A DNA stretch of 64,000 nt from Bradyrhizobium sp. PSBB068 (GTDB lineage: Bacteria > Pseudomonadota > Alphaproteobacteria > Rhizobiales > Xanthobacteraceae). Of this stretch, positions 19,820 through 29,870 are shown in pieces. Every line of letters begins with the position of its first letter. Position 1 is the stretch's first letter. The position numbers and the translations under genes are program-made. The stretch lies in contig CP069300.1 of NCBI GenBank assembly GCA_016839165.1, positions 7,388,001 to 7,452,000 on the forward strand, given 5' to 3'. A model generated the notes under the pieces. It saw only the letters and a program-made list of their open reading frames with translations, did no database searches and was not told the DNA's origin.

Positions 19820-20106
19820 TGACGGGCTCCTTCTGTTGTCGATGTCGGGTCCGGCAGTGCTACCGACCTTGGTAGGAGTGATCGATACGGCATCAATACT
19901 GGCATTTCAAAAGCTTCATGCCGTTGCCGCATCGCACAACCGGCAGTTTCCGAGATTTATTCTTTTCGAGCAATTCCAAATTGGATTGCCTCCAGCCGGG
20001 AACCGGATCATTGTTTCGGCAACTGTCGCTTACCCGGTGGGCGCCAGCCATGACCCAACAGTGAGTTGCCGCCGTAAGCGGCTTCCTACACCGGAAGGGG
20101 AGAGAG

Positions 20107-20598
20107 ATGCCAAATCTCAATATCAACGGACGGAACATGTCCGTCGAGGCGGCCAATGACACGCCGCTGCTTTGGGTCATCCGCGAGCAATTGCAGATGA
20201 CGGGCACCAAATTCGGTTGCGGCGCCGGTCTCTGTGGCGCCTGTACGGTTCATCTCAACGGTGAAGCGGTGCGGTCATGCCAGACCTCGGTCGCCGACGC
20301 CGTCGGCAAGAAGATCACCACCATCGAAGGGCTCTCCGCGAAGGGCGAACATCCCTTGCAGAAGGCCTGGGTCGCCGAGCAGGTGCCGCAATGCGGCTAC
20401 TGCCAGTCCGGCCAGATCATGCAGGCGGCGGCGCTGCTGTCGAAGAACACCAACCCGACCAAGGAAGAAGTGGTCGCGCATATGGACGGCAATCTCTGCC
20501 GTTGCATGACCTATTCACGTATCCAGAAGGCCATCATGCGCGCTGCGTCCGACATGCGCACCGCATCGGCCTCCGGATCCGAGCGGAGGGCCACATGA
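20107..20598 (+). CDS. (2Fe-2S)-binding subunit of a molybdenum hydroxylase, IorA type
   Basis: A 163-residue iron-sulfur subunit. The plant-type cluster ligands are Cys38, Cys43, Cys46 and Cys58 ([16 protein letters not shown]). The second cluster uses Cys96, Cys99, Cys131 and Cys133 (CGYCQSG and NLCRCM). This two-cluster arrangement is the xanthine dehydrogenase family small subunit. Its stop overlaps the next start as ATGA, so it forms a two-gene unit with the molybdopterin subunit. There is no FAD subunit, which matches isoquinoline 1-oxidoreductase and related enzymes that pass electrons to a cytochrome or quinone. SD-like GGGGAGAGAG precedes the ATG. Confidence 0.93.
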   Translation: MPNLNINGRNMSVEAANDTPLLWVIREQLQMTGTKFGCGAGLCGACTVHLNGEAVRSCQTSVADAVGKKITTIEGLSAKGEHPLQKAWVAEQVPQCGYCQSGQIMQAAALLSKNTNPTKEEVVAHMDGNLCRCMTYSRIQKAIMRAASDMRTASASGSERRAT

Positions 20599-22880
20599 AC
20601 AAGCACGTGAAAAACCTCGCTCCCGAGACGACCGACCTCAGCCGCCGTTCCTTCCTGGTCGGCACCGCTGCAACCGGCCTCGTGCTCGGCTATGCCGGCT
20701 CCGGCATCGATCAGGCGCTCGCGGCGCCCGCACCCGCCAATTTCGAACCGAGCGTCTGGTACTCGATCGCGCCCGATGGTCTCGTCACCGTGACTTGCGG
20801 CAAGGCGGATATGGGCCAGCACGTCGCCTCGACCATGGCGCAGATCGTGGCCGAAGAGCTCGGCGCGAACTGGAAGGACATGCGGGTCCAGCTCGCCTCC
20901 AACGATCCGAAGTTCAACGATCCCGTGCTGGGCGCGCAGATCACCGGCGGCAGCTGGTCGACGATGATGAACTTCGACGCCATGAGCCGCGCCGGCGCTG
21001 CCGGCCGCATCGCATTGACCGAAGCGGCGGCGGCCTCGATGGGCGTGCCGGCCAGCGAACTGGTGGTGCGCGCGTCGACGATCAGCCATCCGAAGTCGAA
21101 GAAGTCGATGTCGTTTGCCGACGTGGTGAAGAGCGGCAAGGCGACCAAGACGTTCACGGCGGACGATCTGAAGGCGATCAAGCTGAAGACGCCGGACCAG
21201 TACACCATGATCGGCGTCTCGGTGCCGCAGCTCGACATTCCCCTGAAGGTCAACGGCACGGCCAAGTACGGCATCGACACGATGCTGCCGGGCATGGTCT
21301 ACGGCGCGCTGGTCACCCCGCCGGTGCGCTACGGCGCGGCCGTGAAGTCGGTGGACGACTCAGCGGCCAAGAAGCTGCCGGGCTTCATCAAGGCCGTCAC
21401 CCTGGACGACAAGACCATGACCACGACCGGCTGGGTCGTCGCCGTCGCCAACACCTATGCCCAGGCGAAGAAGGCGGCCGAGGCGCTCAAGATCAGCTAT
21501 GATGGCGGGCCGAACGCCAAGGCGTCGAGCGAAGCGCTGCTCGCCGAAGCCAAGCGGCTGCAGGGGCTGAGCGACTCCGGCCAATTCTTCGTCAAGGACG
21601 GCGATCCGGATGCGGCCTTCGGCACGGCGGCCAAGGTGCTGGAGGCGGAATACACCACCAACATCAACATCCACGCGCCGATGGAGCCGATGAACGCCAC
21701 CGCGGAGTTCAAGGGCGACATCCTGCACATCTATTCCGGCAACCAGTTCGCGACGCGCTCCGGTGCGATCGCGGCCGGCGCGGCCGGGATCGATCCCAAG
21801 TTCGTGGTGATGCACCAGACGTGGCTGGGTGGCGGCTTCGGCCGGCGTCTCGACGCCGACATGATGGTGCCCGCGGTGCAGGCGGCGAAGGCCGTCGGCA
21901 AGCCGGTCAAGGTCATCTACTCGCGCGAGAACGACATGACGATGGATTTCTCGCGTCCCTTGACCTTCCAGAAGGTGAAGGCCGGCGTGGACGGCGACGG
22001 CAAGCTCGTCGCATTGAGCCACGACGTCGTCTCCGCCTGGCCGACCCAGCGTTGGGGAATCCCCGACTTCCTGTCGCCTTCGGTCGACAAGAAGGGACCG
22101 CTCGACGCGTTCACCGTCAACGGAGCGGACTTCTTCTACACCGTACCCAACCACTATGTGCGGGCGATCAAGAACGAGATGGCGCACAACGCCACCCCGT
22201 CGGGTCAGCTCCGCTCGGTGGCGCCGGGCTGGACGTTCTGGGCGGTCGAAAGCATGGTCGATGAGATCGCGCATGCGACCGGCAAGGACCCGGCCCTGCT
22301 TCGTGTCGAGCTGCTCGACGGCAAGGGCAAGAACGACGGCGGCGCGCAGCGTCTCCGCAATACCTTGCTCGCGGCGATGGGTCTCGCCGGTTACGGCACC
22401 AAGAAGCTGCCAAAGGGCGAAGGTATGGGCGTGGCCTGCGTGTCGTCGCAGGAGCGCGCCACCGCAAGCTGGACCGCCTGCGTCGCCCATGTCGCGGTCG
22501 CTCCGTCGGGCGAGGTGACGGTGAAGAAGCTGACGGTTGCGACCGATGTCGGTACGCAAGTGAATCCCGATGGCATCCGGGCCCAGGTCGAGGGCGCGGC
22601 GCTGTGGGGCATGTCACTGGCACTGTTCGAGAAGGCGACGTTGAAGGACGGCGGCATCGAGCAGACCAACTTCGACAGCTACACGCCGCTTCGGATGAGC
22701 CAGCTGCCGGAAGTCGCGGTCAGCGTCATCGCCAACGGCGAGAAGGCCACCGGCGTCGGCGAGCCCGCGGTGACGGTGGTGGCGCCGGCGATCGGCAACG
22801 CCGTCTTCAACGCGGTCGGCGCCCGCGTCCGCGGCCTGCCGATCACGGCGGAGGCCGTCAAGGCGGCGATGAAGGCGTAA
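20595..22880 (+). CDS. Molybdopterin-binding subunit of a Tat-exported molybdenum hydroxylase, IorB type
   Basis: A 761-residue subunit starting at the coupled ATG 20595. A twin-arginine signal, SRRSFLVG at residues 16-23, is followed by a hydrophobic stretch and an A-x-A site near LAAPAPA. The complex is therefore probably exported folded to the periplasm, carrying IorA with it. The molybdopterin domain has [13 protein letters not shown] and a C-terminal [20 protein letters not shown] containing the GVGEPA motif with the catalytic Glu of the family. Substrates of homologues are N-heterocycles or aldehydes. The real substrate here is unknown. An intrinsic terminator follows. Confidence 0.93.
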   Translation: MNKHVKNLAPETTDLSRRSFLVGTAATGLVLGYAGSGIDQALAAPAPANFEPSVWYSIAPDGLVTVTCGKADMGQHVASTMAQIVAEELGANWKDMRVQLASNDPKFNDPVLGAQITGGSWSTMMNFDAMSRAGAAGRIALTEAAAASMGVPASELVVRASTISHPKSKKSMSFADVVKSGKATKTFTADDLKAIKLKTPDQYTMIGVSVPQLDIPLKVNGTAKYGIDTMLPGMVYGALVTPPVRYGAAVKSVDDSAAKKLPGFIKAVTLDDKTMTTTGWVVAVANTYAQAKKAAEALKISYDGGPNAKASSEALLAEAKRLQGLSDSGQFFVKDGDPDAAFGTAAKVLEAEYTTNINIHAPMEPMNATAEFKGDILHIYSGNQFATRSGAIAAGAAGIDPKFVVMHQTWLGGGFGRRLDADMMVPAVQAAKAVGKPVKVIYSRENDMTMDFSRPLTFQKVKAGVDGDGKLVALSHDVVSAWPTQRWGIPDFLSPSVDKKGPLDAFTVNGADFFYTVPNHYVRAIKNEMAHNATPSGQLRSVAPGWTFWAVESMVDEIAHATGKDPALLRVELLDGKGKNDGGAQRLRNTLLAAMGLAGYGTKKLPKGEGMGVACVSSQERATASWTACVAHVAVAPSGEVTVKKLTVATDVGTQVNPDGIRAQVEGAALWGMSLALFEKATLKDGGIEQTNFDSYTPLRMSQLPEVAVSVIANGEKATGVGEPAVTVVAPAIGNAVFNAVGARVRGLPITAEAVKAAMKA

Positions 22881-22903
22881 CGTCCTGAACGATCGAACCG
22901 ATG

Positions 22904-22937
22904 AAAACGCCGGAGAGCACCGCTCTCCGGCGTTTTT
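22904..22937. terminator. Intrinsic terminator after the iorB-type gene
   Basis: The stem AACGCCGGAGAGC / GCTCTCCGGCGTT has a 3-nt loop and a following TTTTT, with AAAA on the other side. It can therefore end the plus-strand operon and also the convergent minus-strand lipoprotein gene. Confidence 0.92.
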
Positions 22938-22946
22938 CATTCGTGA

Positions 22947-23525
22947 TCACCGGGGTGAATTGTCGGCGAACTTCGCGAAGAACGAGTTATAGACCTGCGG
23001 ATCGGTCACCACGCGGGTCTTCGAGTCGCCCTTGCTGTCCCAGATCGTCGTGATGAATTCGGCGTGTACGGCAGTGACGCCCGACACCGCATGCACGGTC
23101 ACCAGCGCGCGCGTCGTCTCGTGGTCGGGCTTGCCCTTCAGCATCGGCAATTTGGCGTTGATCACCGCTTGCAGCATCTGGTGGCCACGGTCGGCGATCT
23201 TGTGATTCTTCTCGCCCTGCACCAGTGCGCCGGAGCTGTCGATTGACACCTGCTCGAACTGGTTTGCCTTCAGCGAGGCTTCCGCGGCCTTCAAAGCATC
23301 GTTGATGGTGATGCCGACCTTGCGGTTTTGCAGCGATACCAACGCCGCCTTGTCGCTCTCCGACAGGTCGCTGGTGACCTGCTTAGACGAGCACTTGCCG
23401 ATCAACGTCACCGAACACTCTCCCGTGACGCGATCGGATGGGTCGTGCGCACAGGAGGCCACGCAGAGTCCGGTCAGGAGGGTGGCAAGGTTGCGTGCCA
23501 GGCCGGCGCGCTTGGGGGCATGCAT
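22947..23525 (-). CDS. Lipoprotein of unknown function
   Basis: A 192-residue protein if translation begins at the ATG at 23525 (MHAPKRAGLARNLATLL). A basic n-region, a hydrophobic stretch and LCVASC form a lipobox with Cys near residue 25. The mature protein carries further cysteines (GECSVTLIGKCSSKQ), a helical mid-part, and ends with strands TVHAVSGVTAVHAEFITTIWDSKGDSKTRVVTDPQVYNSFF. I do not recognise the family. It is divergent from the LysR gene, and a dyad between them could be a shared control site. Confidence 0.75.
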   Translation of the reverse strand: MHAPKRAGLARNLATLLTGLCVASCAHDPSDRVTGECSVTLIGKCSSKQVTSDLSESDKAALVSLQNRKVGITINDALKAAEASLKANQFEQVSIDSSGALVQGEKNHKIADRGHQMLQAVINAKLPMLKGKPDHETTRALVTVHAVSGVTAVHAEFITTIWDSKGDSKTRVVTDPQVYNSFFAKFADNSPR

Positions 23526-23676
23526 CACAAAGGTCCATGAGGGACGCGCGCCTGCGATGGCGCGGCCAATCCGCAGCGCCGCAGCCACATCGTGGCCGGT
23601 GTTCGGATCGATCGCGCCCCGGCAGGTCGGCGGCGAGGGGCAAGTGAGTTGTGAAACTCCTAGCGCAACGCAGCAC

Positions 23677-23691
23677 ATCCATCTAATGGAT
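23677..23691. promoter_or_regulatory. Candidate LysR-type box (ATCCAT-N3-ATGGAT)
   Basis: Perfect 6-bp arms with a 3-bp spacer include a T-N11-A core, the classic LysR-type binding pattern. It lies 27 bp upstream of the LysR ATG in the divergent gap. Binding by the adjacent regulator is inferred. Confidence 0.45.
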
Positions 23692-23717
23692 ACTTTGTAT
23701 ATCCGGGTATTGATCAG

Positions 23718-24641
23718 ATGAATTTGCGTTCAATCGACCTCAATCTGCTGGTGGTGTTGCAGGCGTTGCTCGCGGAACGCCACGTCAGCAAGGCGGCCAA
23801 ACGTGTCGGCCTCTCGCAGCCGGCGCTCAGCAATGCGCTCGAGCGATTGCGCGTGTTGTTCGACGATCCGATCCTGATCCGGCATGGCAATCGCTTCATG
23901 CCGTCGCCAAAGGCCGAGCGCCTGGCCGGTCCATTGAACGACGTGCTGGCCGGGGTCGAAGCCGTGGTCGGGCTGACCCCGCAGCCGCTGTCCGAGGTTC
24001 GCCAGACCGTCACGTTGACATCGGGCGATTATGCGCTGGCAGGATTGCTGCCGGATCTGTGGCGATGGGTTCAGGCGAGGGCGCCGTATCTGTCGGTCCA
24101 CGCCAAGCCGTGGCCGGGCCCGGACGCTGCGGTGCGCATGGTGGTCGAAGGCACCTGTGATCTCATGGTGGCACCGCTCGAGCCGCTGCCCGCCAAGCTG
24201 CACGCGCTGAAACTCAGCCGCTCGGACTTCGTCGGCATCGCCAGACCCGGTCATTCGATCCTCAAGCGGCCGTCGCGCGAACGCTTCATGGCGCAACGCC
24301 ACGTTGTGGTGTCCTCCGACGGACTGTTTCCGAACCGGATCGATCTCGCCTTGCGCCGTCAGGGGGTCACGCGCGACATCGGCCTGGTGGTGCCGAGCCA
24401 CATGCTGGTGGCCGGCCTCGTCGCCAACAGCGATCTGCTCGGGATCGTTCCCGATGGGCTGGTGGAGCGTCGCGCCGACGTTGCAAAGTTCAAGCTTCCG
24501 TTCGATCTGCCCGGCTTCGACGCGGGCGTCGTCTGGCACGAGCGCAGCGAGCGCGACGTCGGCATCAGCGGTCTCCGCGATGGCATCAAGGAACTTGTGG
24601 AGATGGCGATCACTGCCGGCTATCTCAGACCCTGCGACTGA
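23718..24641 (+). CDS. LysR family transcriptional regulator
   Basis: A 307-residue LysR-type regulator. The N-terminal winged helix-turn-helix is MNLRSIDLNLLVVLQALLAERHVSKAAKRVGLSQPALSNALERLR at residues 1-45, and a co-inducer-binding domain fills the rest. The N-terminus and the SPKAERLAGPLNDVLAGVEAVV linker resemble the NodD/NahR/LinR subgroup, but there are no nod genes here and I do not call it NodD. It is divergent from a lipoprotein gene. Target genes and ligand are unknown. Confidence 0.93.
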   Translation: MNLRSIDLNLLVVLQALLAERHVSKAAKRVGLSQPALSNALERLRVLFDDPILIRHGNRFMPSPKAERLAGPLNDVLAGVEAVVGLTPQPLSEVRQTVTLTSGDYALAGLLPDLWRWVQARAPYLSVHAKPWPGPDAAVRMVVEGTCDLMVAPLEPLPAKLHALKLSRSDFVGIARPGHSILKRPSRERFMAQRHVVVSSDGLFPNRIDLALRRQGVTRDIGLVVPSHMLVAGLVANSDLLGIVPDGLVERRADVAKFKLPFDLPGFDAGVVWHERSERDVGISGLRDGIKELVEMAITAGYLRPCD

Positions 24642-24869
24642 GCGCGCCGACGCGGGTATCAACGTCGTCTTGGGCCACCCAAAAACCGATAATTGGCTGT
24701 GCGAGCCGCCTCGGCGCGTCGGTCCAGCCAGCCTGATTTTGCTGGCAGATGTTGCGGTCGCTCAAATTGTAGCCATTGCGCTTAACCGCCGTTCAGCATC
24801 CCCATTAAGCCGGAGGGAACGCATCGTCAGCTAGCGTCCGGCGTCGGTCGTTACCGCGACGGGGATGTC

Positions 24870-25967
24870 ATGACTGCCTTAGCCAATAACCAGACTTCGA
24901 AGCGCCGCCTCTTGCTGGCGTCAGATCGAAGCGATCAAAGCAACGAACTCGCCAGCATCCTGCGCGCGGTGGGCGAGGTCGACACCGTTCTGACGTCGGA
25001 TATTCCCGAGCGGCCGGCCCACGATCTCTCCGGCATCGTCGTCGACATCAACCTGCGCTCGCCGGAAGCCGTGCAGTTGGTGCGCACCAAGCTGCAGGGC
25101 GACGCCTATCGCGAGATGCCGCGGCTGTTCGTGCTGGCGGATGCGCTGCACCACGCCTCGATGCAGGCCTGGGCGCTCGGCGCCACCGACACGATCTCGC
25201 GGCCATTCGATGCGCGCGGCCTCCTGCAGCGCATCCGCGCTGCATTTCCCGACGACAGCGGCTATGACGAGACCGACCGTGGCAAGGCGCTGAACCGCGG
25301 CGTCGAGGCCGCGCATGCCGTGATGGTGAAGATGTTCGAGCGGATGCGCGCCGGCGAGCCGCTCAAGTTCGAGGACATCGTTGCCGCCGAAAACAAGATC
25401 CTCAAGGCGATCAAGCACAACTCGCTGCGCGAATGGCTGACCACGGTCGGCTGTCATCACCAGGAGACCTATCGCCACTGCCTGTTCGTGACCGGCTTTG
25501 CGGTCGCGTTTTCGCAGCATCTCGGCATGCGCGACGACGACCAGCGTCGGCTCGCGCGCGCGGCGCTGTTGCACGATGTCGGCAAGGCCTTCGTTCCGGT
25601 CGCCCTGCTCGACAAGCCCGGCGCACTGACGGTCGAGGAAATGGCCGAGATGCGCGAGCATCCGCGCCGCGGCTACGAGGCGTTGTCGGCGCAGGGCGGC
25701 TTCCCGCCGGAAATGCTCGACGTGATCCTGCACCATCACGAATTCCTCGACGGCACCGGCTATCCAAACGGTCTCAGCGGCAACCAGATCAGCGACATCG
25801 TCCGCGTCACCACGATCGTCGACGTCTATGCCGCCCTGGTCGAGAAGCGGGCCTACCGGCTGCAATTCACCCACGCCAAGGCGTTCTCCATGATGGAGGA
25901 GATGGGCGGCAAGCTCGACCAGCAATTGCTGCAGGCGTTCCGCCCGGTGGCGTTCGGGCATTATTGA
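24870..25967 (+). CDS. HD-GYP domain protein with a degenerate receiver
   Basis: A 365-residue protein with an N-terminal response-regulator-like domain (about residues 12-128) and a C-terminal HD-GYP phosphodiesterase domain. The HD motif HDVGK is near residue 234 and the GYP motif DGTGYPNG near 294, preceded by HHHEF. These are the residues expected for cyclic-di-GMP hydrolysis. In the receiver an Asp is present (GIVVDINLRS). The conserved phosphorylation-site Lys appears as Arg (TISRPFDARG instead of T-x-K-P), so normal phosphorelay control may be altered. No histidine kinase gene is adjacent. Confidence 0.9.
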   Translation: MTALANNQTSKRRLLLASDRSDQSNELASILRAVGEVDTVLTSDIPERPAHDLSGIVVDINLRSPEAVQLVRTKLQGDAYREMPRLFVLADALHHASMQAWALGATDTISRPFDARGLLQRIRAAFPDDSGYDETDRGKALNRGVEAAHAVMVKMFERMRAGEPLKFEDIVAAENKILKAIKHNSLREWLTTVGCHHQETYRHCLFVTGFAVAFSQHLGMRDDDQRRLARAALLHDVGKAFVPVALLDKPGALTVEEMAEMREHPRRGYEALSAQGGFPPEMLDVILHHHEFLDGTGYPNGLSGNQISDIVRVTTIVDVYAALVEKRAYRLQFTHAKAFSMMEEMGGKLDQQLLQAFRPVAFGHY

Positions 25968-26120
25968 GGACTTCCTCCCCGCCGTCATTGCGCCGGCACG
26001 CCCCGCAATCGCGTGTGCGGCGGGGTTTGTAGCCAATCAACGCAAGTCCTTTGTCCTTAACCCTGCCTAGATTTCGGCGATCATCGGCACGACCCGATGC
26101 TGGGACAGGTGAGGACGAAC

Positions 26121-27410
26121 ATGGACACGGCAACGACCGGGGATATCAACATCCCCGCCGACATCGCGGCAACCCTCGTCGATCCCGTCGCCTATGCCGA
26201 CGATCGCATCCACGACAGCTATCGCTGGCTGCGCGCCAACAATCCGCTCGGGATCGCGCAACCGGAGAAGTTCGATCCGTTCTGGGTGGTGACCAAGCAC
26301 GCGCATATCCAGGCGATCAGCCGGCAGAACGACCTGTTCCACAATGCCGACCGGCCGACCACGCTGACCAACCGGGCGCTCGAGGAGCGCGTCCGCAAGA
26401 TCACCGGCAGCCCCAATCTGGTGCGCTCGCTGGTACAGATGGACGCGCCGGACCATCCGAAATACCGCGCGCTGACGCAGGGCTGGTTCATGCCGAATAA
26501 TCTCGGCAAGTTCGAGGGCCGCGTCCGCGAGATCGCGCGCGCAACCGTGCGGCGCATGCTCGACCGCGGCGGCGCCTGCGATTTCGTCGACGACGTCGCG
26601 CTCGGCTATCCGCTGCACGTCATCATGGAGATCCTCGGCGTGCCCGAGGCGGACGAGCCGCGCATGCTCAAGCTGACGCAGGAGCTGTTCGGCCCGCAGG
26701 ATCCCGACACGGCGCGCGTCCGAGACGCGCTGAGCGCGGAGCAGGTCTCGGTGATGCTGCAGGCGATCATCGCCGACTTCTCCGCGTATTTCCGCAAGAT
26801 CACCGAGGATCGTCGGCAGAACCCGCGGGACGATCTCGCCACCGTCATTGCGAATGCGAAGATCGGCGGCGACTATATGCCGGAGCACGATCAGACCAGC
26901 TATTACATGATCGTTGCGACCGCGGGCCACGACACCACCTCATCCTCGACCGCAGGCGCGATCTGGGCGCTGGCCAGGGATCCCGTGGAATTCGCCAAGG
27001 TGAAGGCCAATCCGGACTTGATCCCGGGCCTGGTCGACGAGGCGATCCGCTGGATGACGCCGGTCAAGCATTTCATGCGCTCGGCCACCGCCGATACCGA
27101 GCTCGGCGGCCGCAAGATCGCCAAGGGCGACTGGCTGATGCTGTGCTACGCCTCGGGCAATCGCGACGAGGAGGTGTTCGAGGAGCCCGATCGCTTCCGC
27201 AGCGACCGCAAGCCCAACCGCCACGTCGCGTTCGGCTACGGCGCGCATCTATGCCTCGGCCAGTATCTCGCCAAGCTCGAGATGCGCATCCTGTTCGAGG
27301 AGCTGCTGCCGCACCTGAAGTCGCTGTCGCTCGACGGCGAGGTGAAGATGACGCAGGCCTATTTTGTCAACGGTCCGAAAAAGCTGCCGATCAGGTTCGA
27401 GGTGAATTGA
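26121..27410 (+). CDS. Cytochrome P450
   Basis: A 429-residue bacterial class I-type P450 starting at the ATG at 26121, which is preceded by GGTGAGGA. An ATG eight codons upstream lacks this site. The I-helix oxygen-activation motif AGHDTTSS is near residues 267-274. The ExxR helix is in LVDEAIRWMTPVKHFMRSA, and the heme loop FGYGAHLCLGQYLAK has the axial Cys near residue 378. Early residues DRPTTLTNRALEERVRKI and MDAPDHPKYRAL are typical of soluble bacterial P450s. No ferredoxin or reductase gene is adjacent. It precedes a convergent acyl-CoA ligase gene, which suggests a catabolic role. Confidence 0.95.
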   Translation: MDTATTGDINIPADIAATLVDPVAYADDRIHDSYRWLRANNPLGIAQPEKFDPFWVVTKHAHIQAISRQNDLFHNADRPTTLTNRALEERVRKITGSPNLVRSLVQMDAPDHPKYRALTQGWFMPNNLGKFEGRVREIARATVRRMLDRGGACDFVDDVALGYPLHVIMEILGVPEADEPRMLKLTQELFGPQDPDTARVRDALSAEQVSVMLQAIIADFSAYFRKITEDRRQNPRDDLATVIANAKIGGDYMPEHDQTSYYMIVATAGHDTTSSSTAGAIWALARDPVEFAKVKANPDLIPGLVDEAIRWMTPVKHFMRSATADTELGGRKIAKGDWLMLCYASGNRDEEVFEEPDRFRSDRKPNRHVAFGYGAHLCLGQYLAKLEMRILFEELLPHLKSLSLDGEVKMTQAYFVNGPKKLPIRFEVN

Positions 27411-27419
27411 CGTCTCACC

Positions 27420-27503
27420 GTCATTGCGAGCGAAGCGAAGCAATCCATACGTTCATATGCGCGGAGAGACGGATTGCTTCGTCGCTTCGCTCCTCGCAAT
27501 GAC
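27420..27503. repeat. GTCATTGCGAG / CTCGCAATGAC palindromic repeat
   Basis: The ends GTCATTGCGAG and CTCGCAATGAC, and inner GAAGCAATCC and GGATTGCTTC, make a long imperfect inverted repeat between two convergent genes. A degenerate copy is at 32987-33051. This is a common rhizobial dispersed element and may act as a bidirectional terminator. Confidence 0.85.
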
Positions 27504-27514
27504 GGGGCGGGCTC

Positions 27515-29095
27515 TTATTCCAGCATCTTCCGCAGCTCGGCCTTCGCGACCTTCTCCAGCGTCGAGCGGGGCATCTCGTCGACGAAGCGGATCTCGCGCG
27601 GCACCTTGAAATCGGCGAGGCCTGCGCGGCAGGCGGTCATGACCTTGTCGTGCAGGTCGGCAGGCAAGGCGGCGATGCCGGTTTGCGGGATGATGAAGAC
27701 AACCGGCACCTCGTCCAGCATCGGATGCTTCTTCGCCACCACGGCGGCCTCGCGCACGCCCGGTACCACTGCGATCACCTGCTCGATCTCGGAGGCCGCG
27801 ACGTTCTCGCCGCCGACCTTCAGCATATCCTTGGAGCGGTCGCCGAACTTGATGTAGCCGCGCTCCAGCATCGTGACGCGATCGCCTGTGATGAAATAGC
27901 CATGCTCGTCAAAACTCTCGCGCGTCGCCTTCTCATTGTGCAGATACTCGGCGAACAGTGACAGGCCGGGAATGCCCTTGATCAGGAGATTGCCGGTCTC
28001 GCCGACGCCGGTCGCGGTGCCGTCATCATTGGTGATGCGGATTTCGTATTCCGGCGCGGCGCGGCCGATCGACATCGGCGGGTTCGGCTGGTCGACCTCG
28101 CCGATGATGCCGTGGGTGATGGTCTCGGTCATGCCCCACCAGCCGATGATCTTGATGCCGAATACGGCGAATGGCGGCGGCTCGTTCACGGCGGTGCCCC
28201 AGAGCCGGAACTTGTGATGCTTCGGCACCTCGTGCTCCAGCAGCGCCTTCATGCAGAACGGGATCGTCGAGGTCCAGGTCGAGCCGTGCTCGAGCGCCAC
28301 CGGCCAGAACCGGCTCGCCGAGAAGCGTGGCTGGATCACGCAGGTCGCGCCGACCCACAGGCTCGCCAGCATCGAATAGGCCAGCGCGTTGGTGTGGAAC
28401 AGCGGCAGATAGGTCTGGTGCACGTCGAAGCCATGCAGATCCTGGTGCGCAGCATTGATCTTGGCGCCCCACAGCGCGTTGGCATGCGTCCACAGCACCG
28501 CCTTCGGACGCGACGTGGTCCCGGAGGTGTACTGCACGCTGCACGGTGCCAGCGGATCGATCAGGCGCTTCGGCCGGTCGGCGCTGTCGGCGAACAGCGC
28601 GTCAAAACTGTCGCCTCGGGCGGGCGCCTGAGACGGCGCCTGCCCGGCATCGTGCGAGATCACGGCGATCCAGCGAAGCCCCTTACAGTTGGCTGATATC
28701 AGTTCGGCATAGGCCGGCTGGGTGATCGCGGCGACCGCGCCGCAATGGCCGGCGAAATATTCGATCTCGGCGGCAGCCGAGCGGGTGTTGGTGGTGACGG
28801 CGATCGCGCCGAGCTCGACACAGGCGAACCACGACATGATCGCCTCGACGCAATTGTCGAGATGGATCAGGACATAGTCGCCTTGCTTGATGCCGCGTTT
28901 GGCGAGGCCCGCCGCCAGCGCGCCGACGCGCTCATGGAATTCGCCGTAGTTCCAGCGCCGCGCCGGCGCGTCGAACGGAGCCCAGATCAGGAACGGATGA
29001 TCGCGGCGCACCTCGGCGCGCATCCTGAGCAGCCATGGCACGTCGAGCCCCGCAAACGGACCTACGACACCCGGGACTGCACTTGAACTGGCCAT
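27515..29095 (-). CDS. AMP-dependent acyl/aryl-CoA synthetase
   Basis: A 526-residue adenylate-forming enzyme. I chose the ATG at 29095 because GGGAGGACGT precedes it; an ATG 20 codons upstream lacks such a site. Motifs are the P-loop YTSGTTSRPKAVLWTHAN, WGMTETITHG, YFITGDRVTMLERGYIKFGDRSKDMLKVGGENVAASEIE and the C-terminal catalytic Lys in STLEKVAKAELRK. It activates a carboxylic acid to its CoA thioester through an acyl-adenylate. The sequence resembles crotonobetaine/carnitine- and feruloyl-type ligases, but substrate cannot be read. It is convergent with the P450 gene and is followed upstream by a VOC protein gene in the same orientation. Confidence 0.93.
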   Translation of the reverse strand: MASSSAVPGVVGPFAGLDVPWLLRMRAEVRRDHPFLIWAPFDAPARRWNYGEFHERVGALAAGLAKRGIKQGDYVLIHLDNCVEAIMSWFACVELGAIAVTTNTRSAAAEIEYFAGHCGAVAAITQPAYAELISANCKGLRWIAVISHDAGQAPSQAPARGDSFDALFADSADRPKRLIDPLAPCSVQYTSGTTSRPKAVLWTHANALWGAKINAAHQDLHGFDVHQTYLPLFHTNALAYSMLASLWVGATCVIQPRFSASRFWPVALEHGSTWTSTIPFCMKALLEHEVPKHHKFRLWGTAVNEPPPFAVFGIKIIGWWGMTETITHGIIGEVDQPNPPMSIGRAAPEYEIRITNDDGTATGVGETGNLLIKGIPGLSLFAEYLHNEKATRESFDEHGYFITGDRVTMLERGYIKFGDRSKDMLKVGGENVAASEIEQVIAVVPGVREAAVVAKKHPMLDEVPVVFIIPQTGIAALPADLHDKVMTACRAGLADFKVPREIRFVDEMPRSTLEKVAKAELRKMLE

Positions 29096-29286
29096 ACGTC
29101 CTCCCGCGCAGCCTTGCCGGCCGCCATTGATCTTGGTTGGGAGCAGTTCTGCCATCGGCGTGCGCCAAGCGCAAATCGGAAGCGCAGCGCTGGAGCAATC
29201 TGTTCCGCGGCGCGGAAGGCCTGATTGCCTTGTGGGCCTGTCATCGGTCGCGCATCCGCGCGAGCCGTCGCGCGCAACGAAAACGA

Positions 29287-29706
29287 CTACGTCGTGCCGT
29301 CCTCGTACGACGAAATCTCGATCAGGCTGCCGTCGGGATCTCGGCAGTACACCGAGCGCAGCGTGCCGCGTGCGCCCTGCTTGGCCACCGGGCCTTCCTC
29401 GATCTTCACGCCATTGGCCTTCAGATGCGCCACCACCTCGTCGGGCGTGCTCGAGGTGAGGAAGCAGAGGTCGTCGCTGCCGGCCGCTTCATGATCGGCG
29501 GTGAACCAATCCACCTTGTCGGCATCGCACGGCCGCACATTGATCTTCTGGTTGCCGAACACCAGCGAGGTGCGCGGTGTCTTGCCCTTGCCGGGGTCGA
29601 ACACCTTCACCTCCATGCCGAGGATCCTGCTGTACCAGGCAACCGAGCGCACGACATCGGTGACGTTGATCACGAGATGGTCGAGCCCATTCACCTTGAC
29701 GGACAT
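29287..29706 (-). CDS. VOC (vicinal oxygen chelate) family protein
   Basis: A 139-residue single glyoxalase-fold protein with two beta-alpha-beta-beta-beta modules. MSVKVNGLDHLVINVTDVVRSVAWYSRILGMEVKVF starts the first module, with the metal-site His in LDHL. LCFLTSSTPDEVVAHLKANGV and YCRDPDGSLIEISSYE end the second, with the Glu metal ligand in LIEI. Members include glyoxalase I, extradiol dioxygenases and antibiotic-binding proteins, so the reaction is open. It lies 191 bp upstream of the acyl-CoA ligase on the same strand. Confidence 0.9.
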   Translation of the reverse strand: MSVKVNGLDHLVINVTDVVRSVAWYSRILGMEVKVFDPGKGKTPRTSLVFGNQKINVRPCDADKVDWFTADHEAAGSDDLCFLTSSTPDEVVAHLKANGVKIEEGPVAKQGARGTLRSVYCRDPDGSLIEISSYEDGTT

Positions 29707-29870
29707 GATCGATCCTTTTGGTCCAGCGCATTTGCAGCTTAGTCTTTCGTCGCGGTCAGTGTCGCACGTGTCGCACTGGTCGCATCTGACATTGTTTGTT
29801 AGAACCGCGCCGCACGCAACGCAACAGAAACGGGCAGGGGGCCAAACCCTGCTGGATCGGGAGAGACTTC

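Noticed and set aside
23718..24641. NodD symbiosis regulator
   Set aside because: The N-terminus resembles NodD-type LysR proteins, but there is no nod operon, nod box or symbiosis gene in the window.
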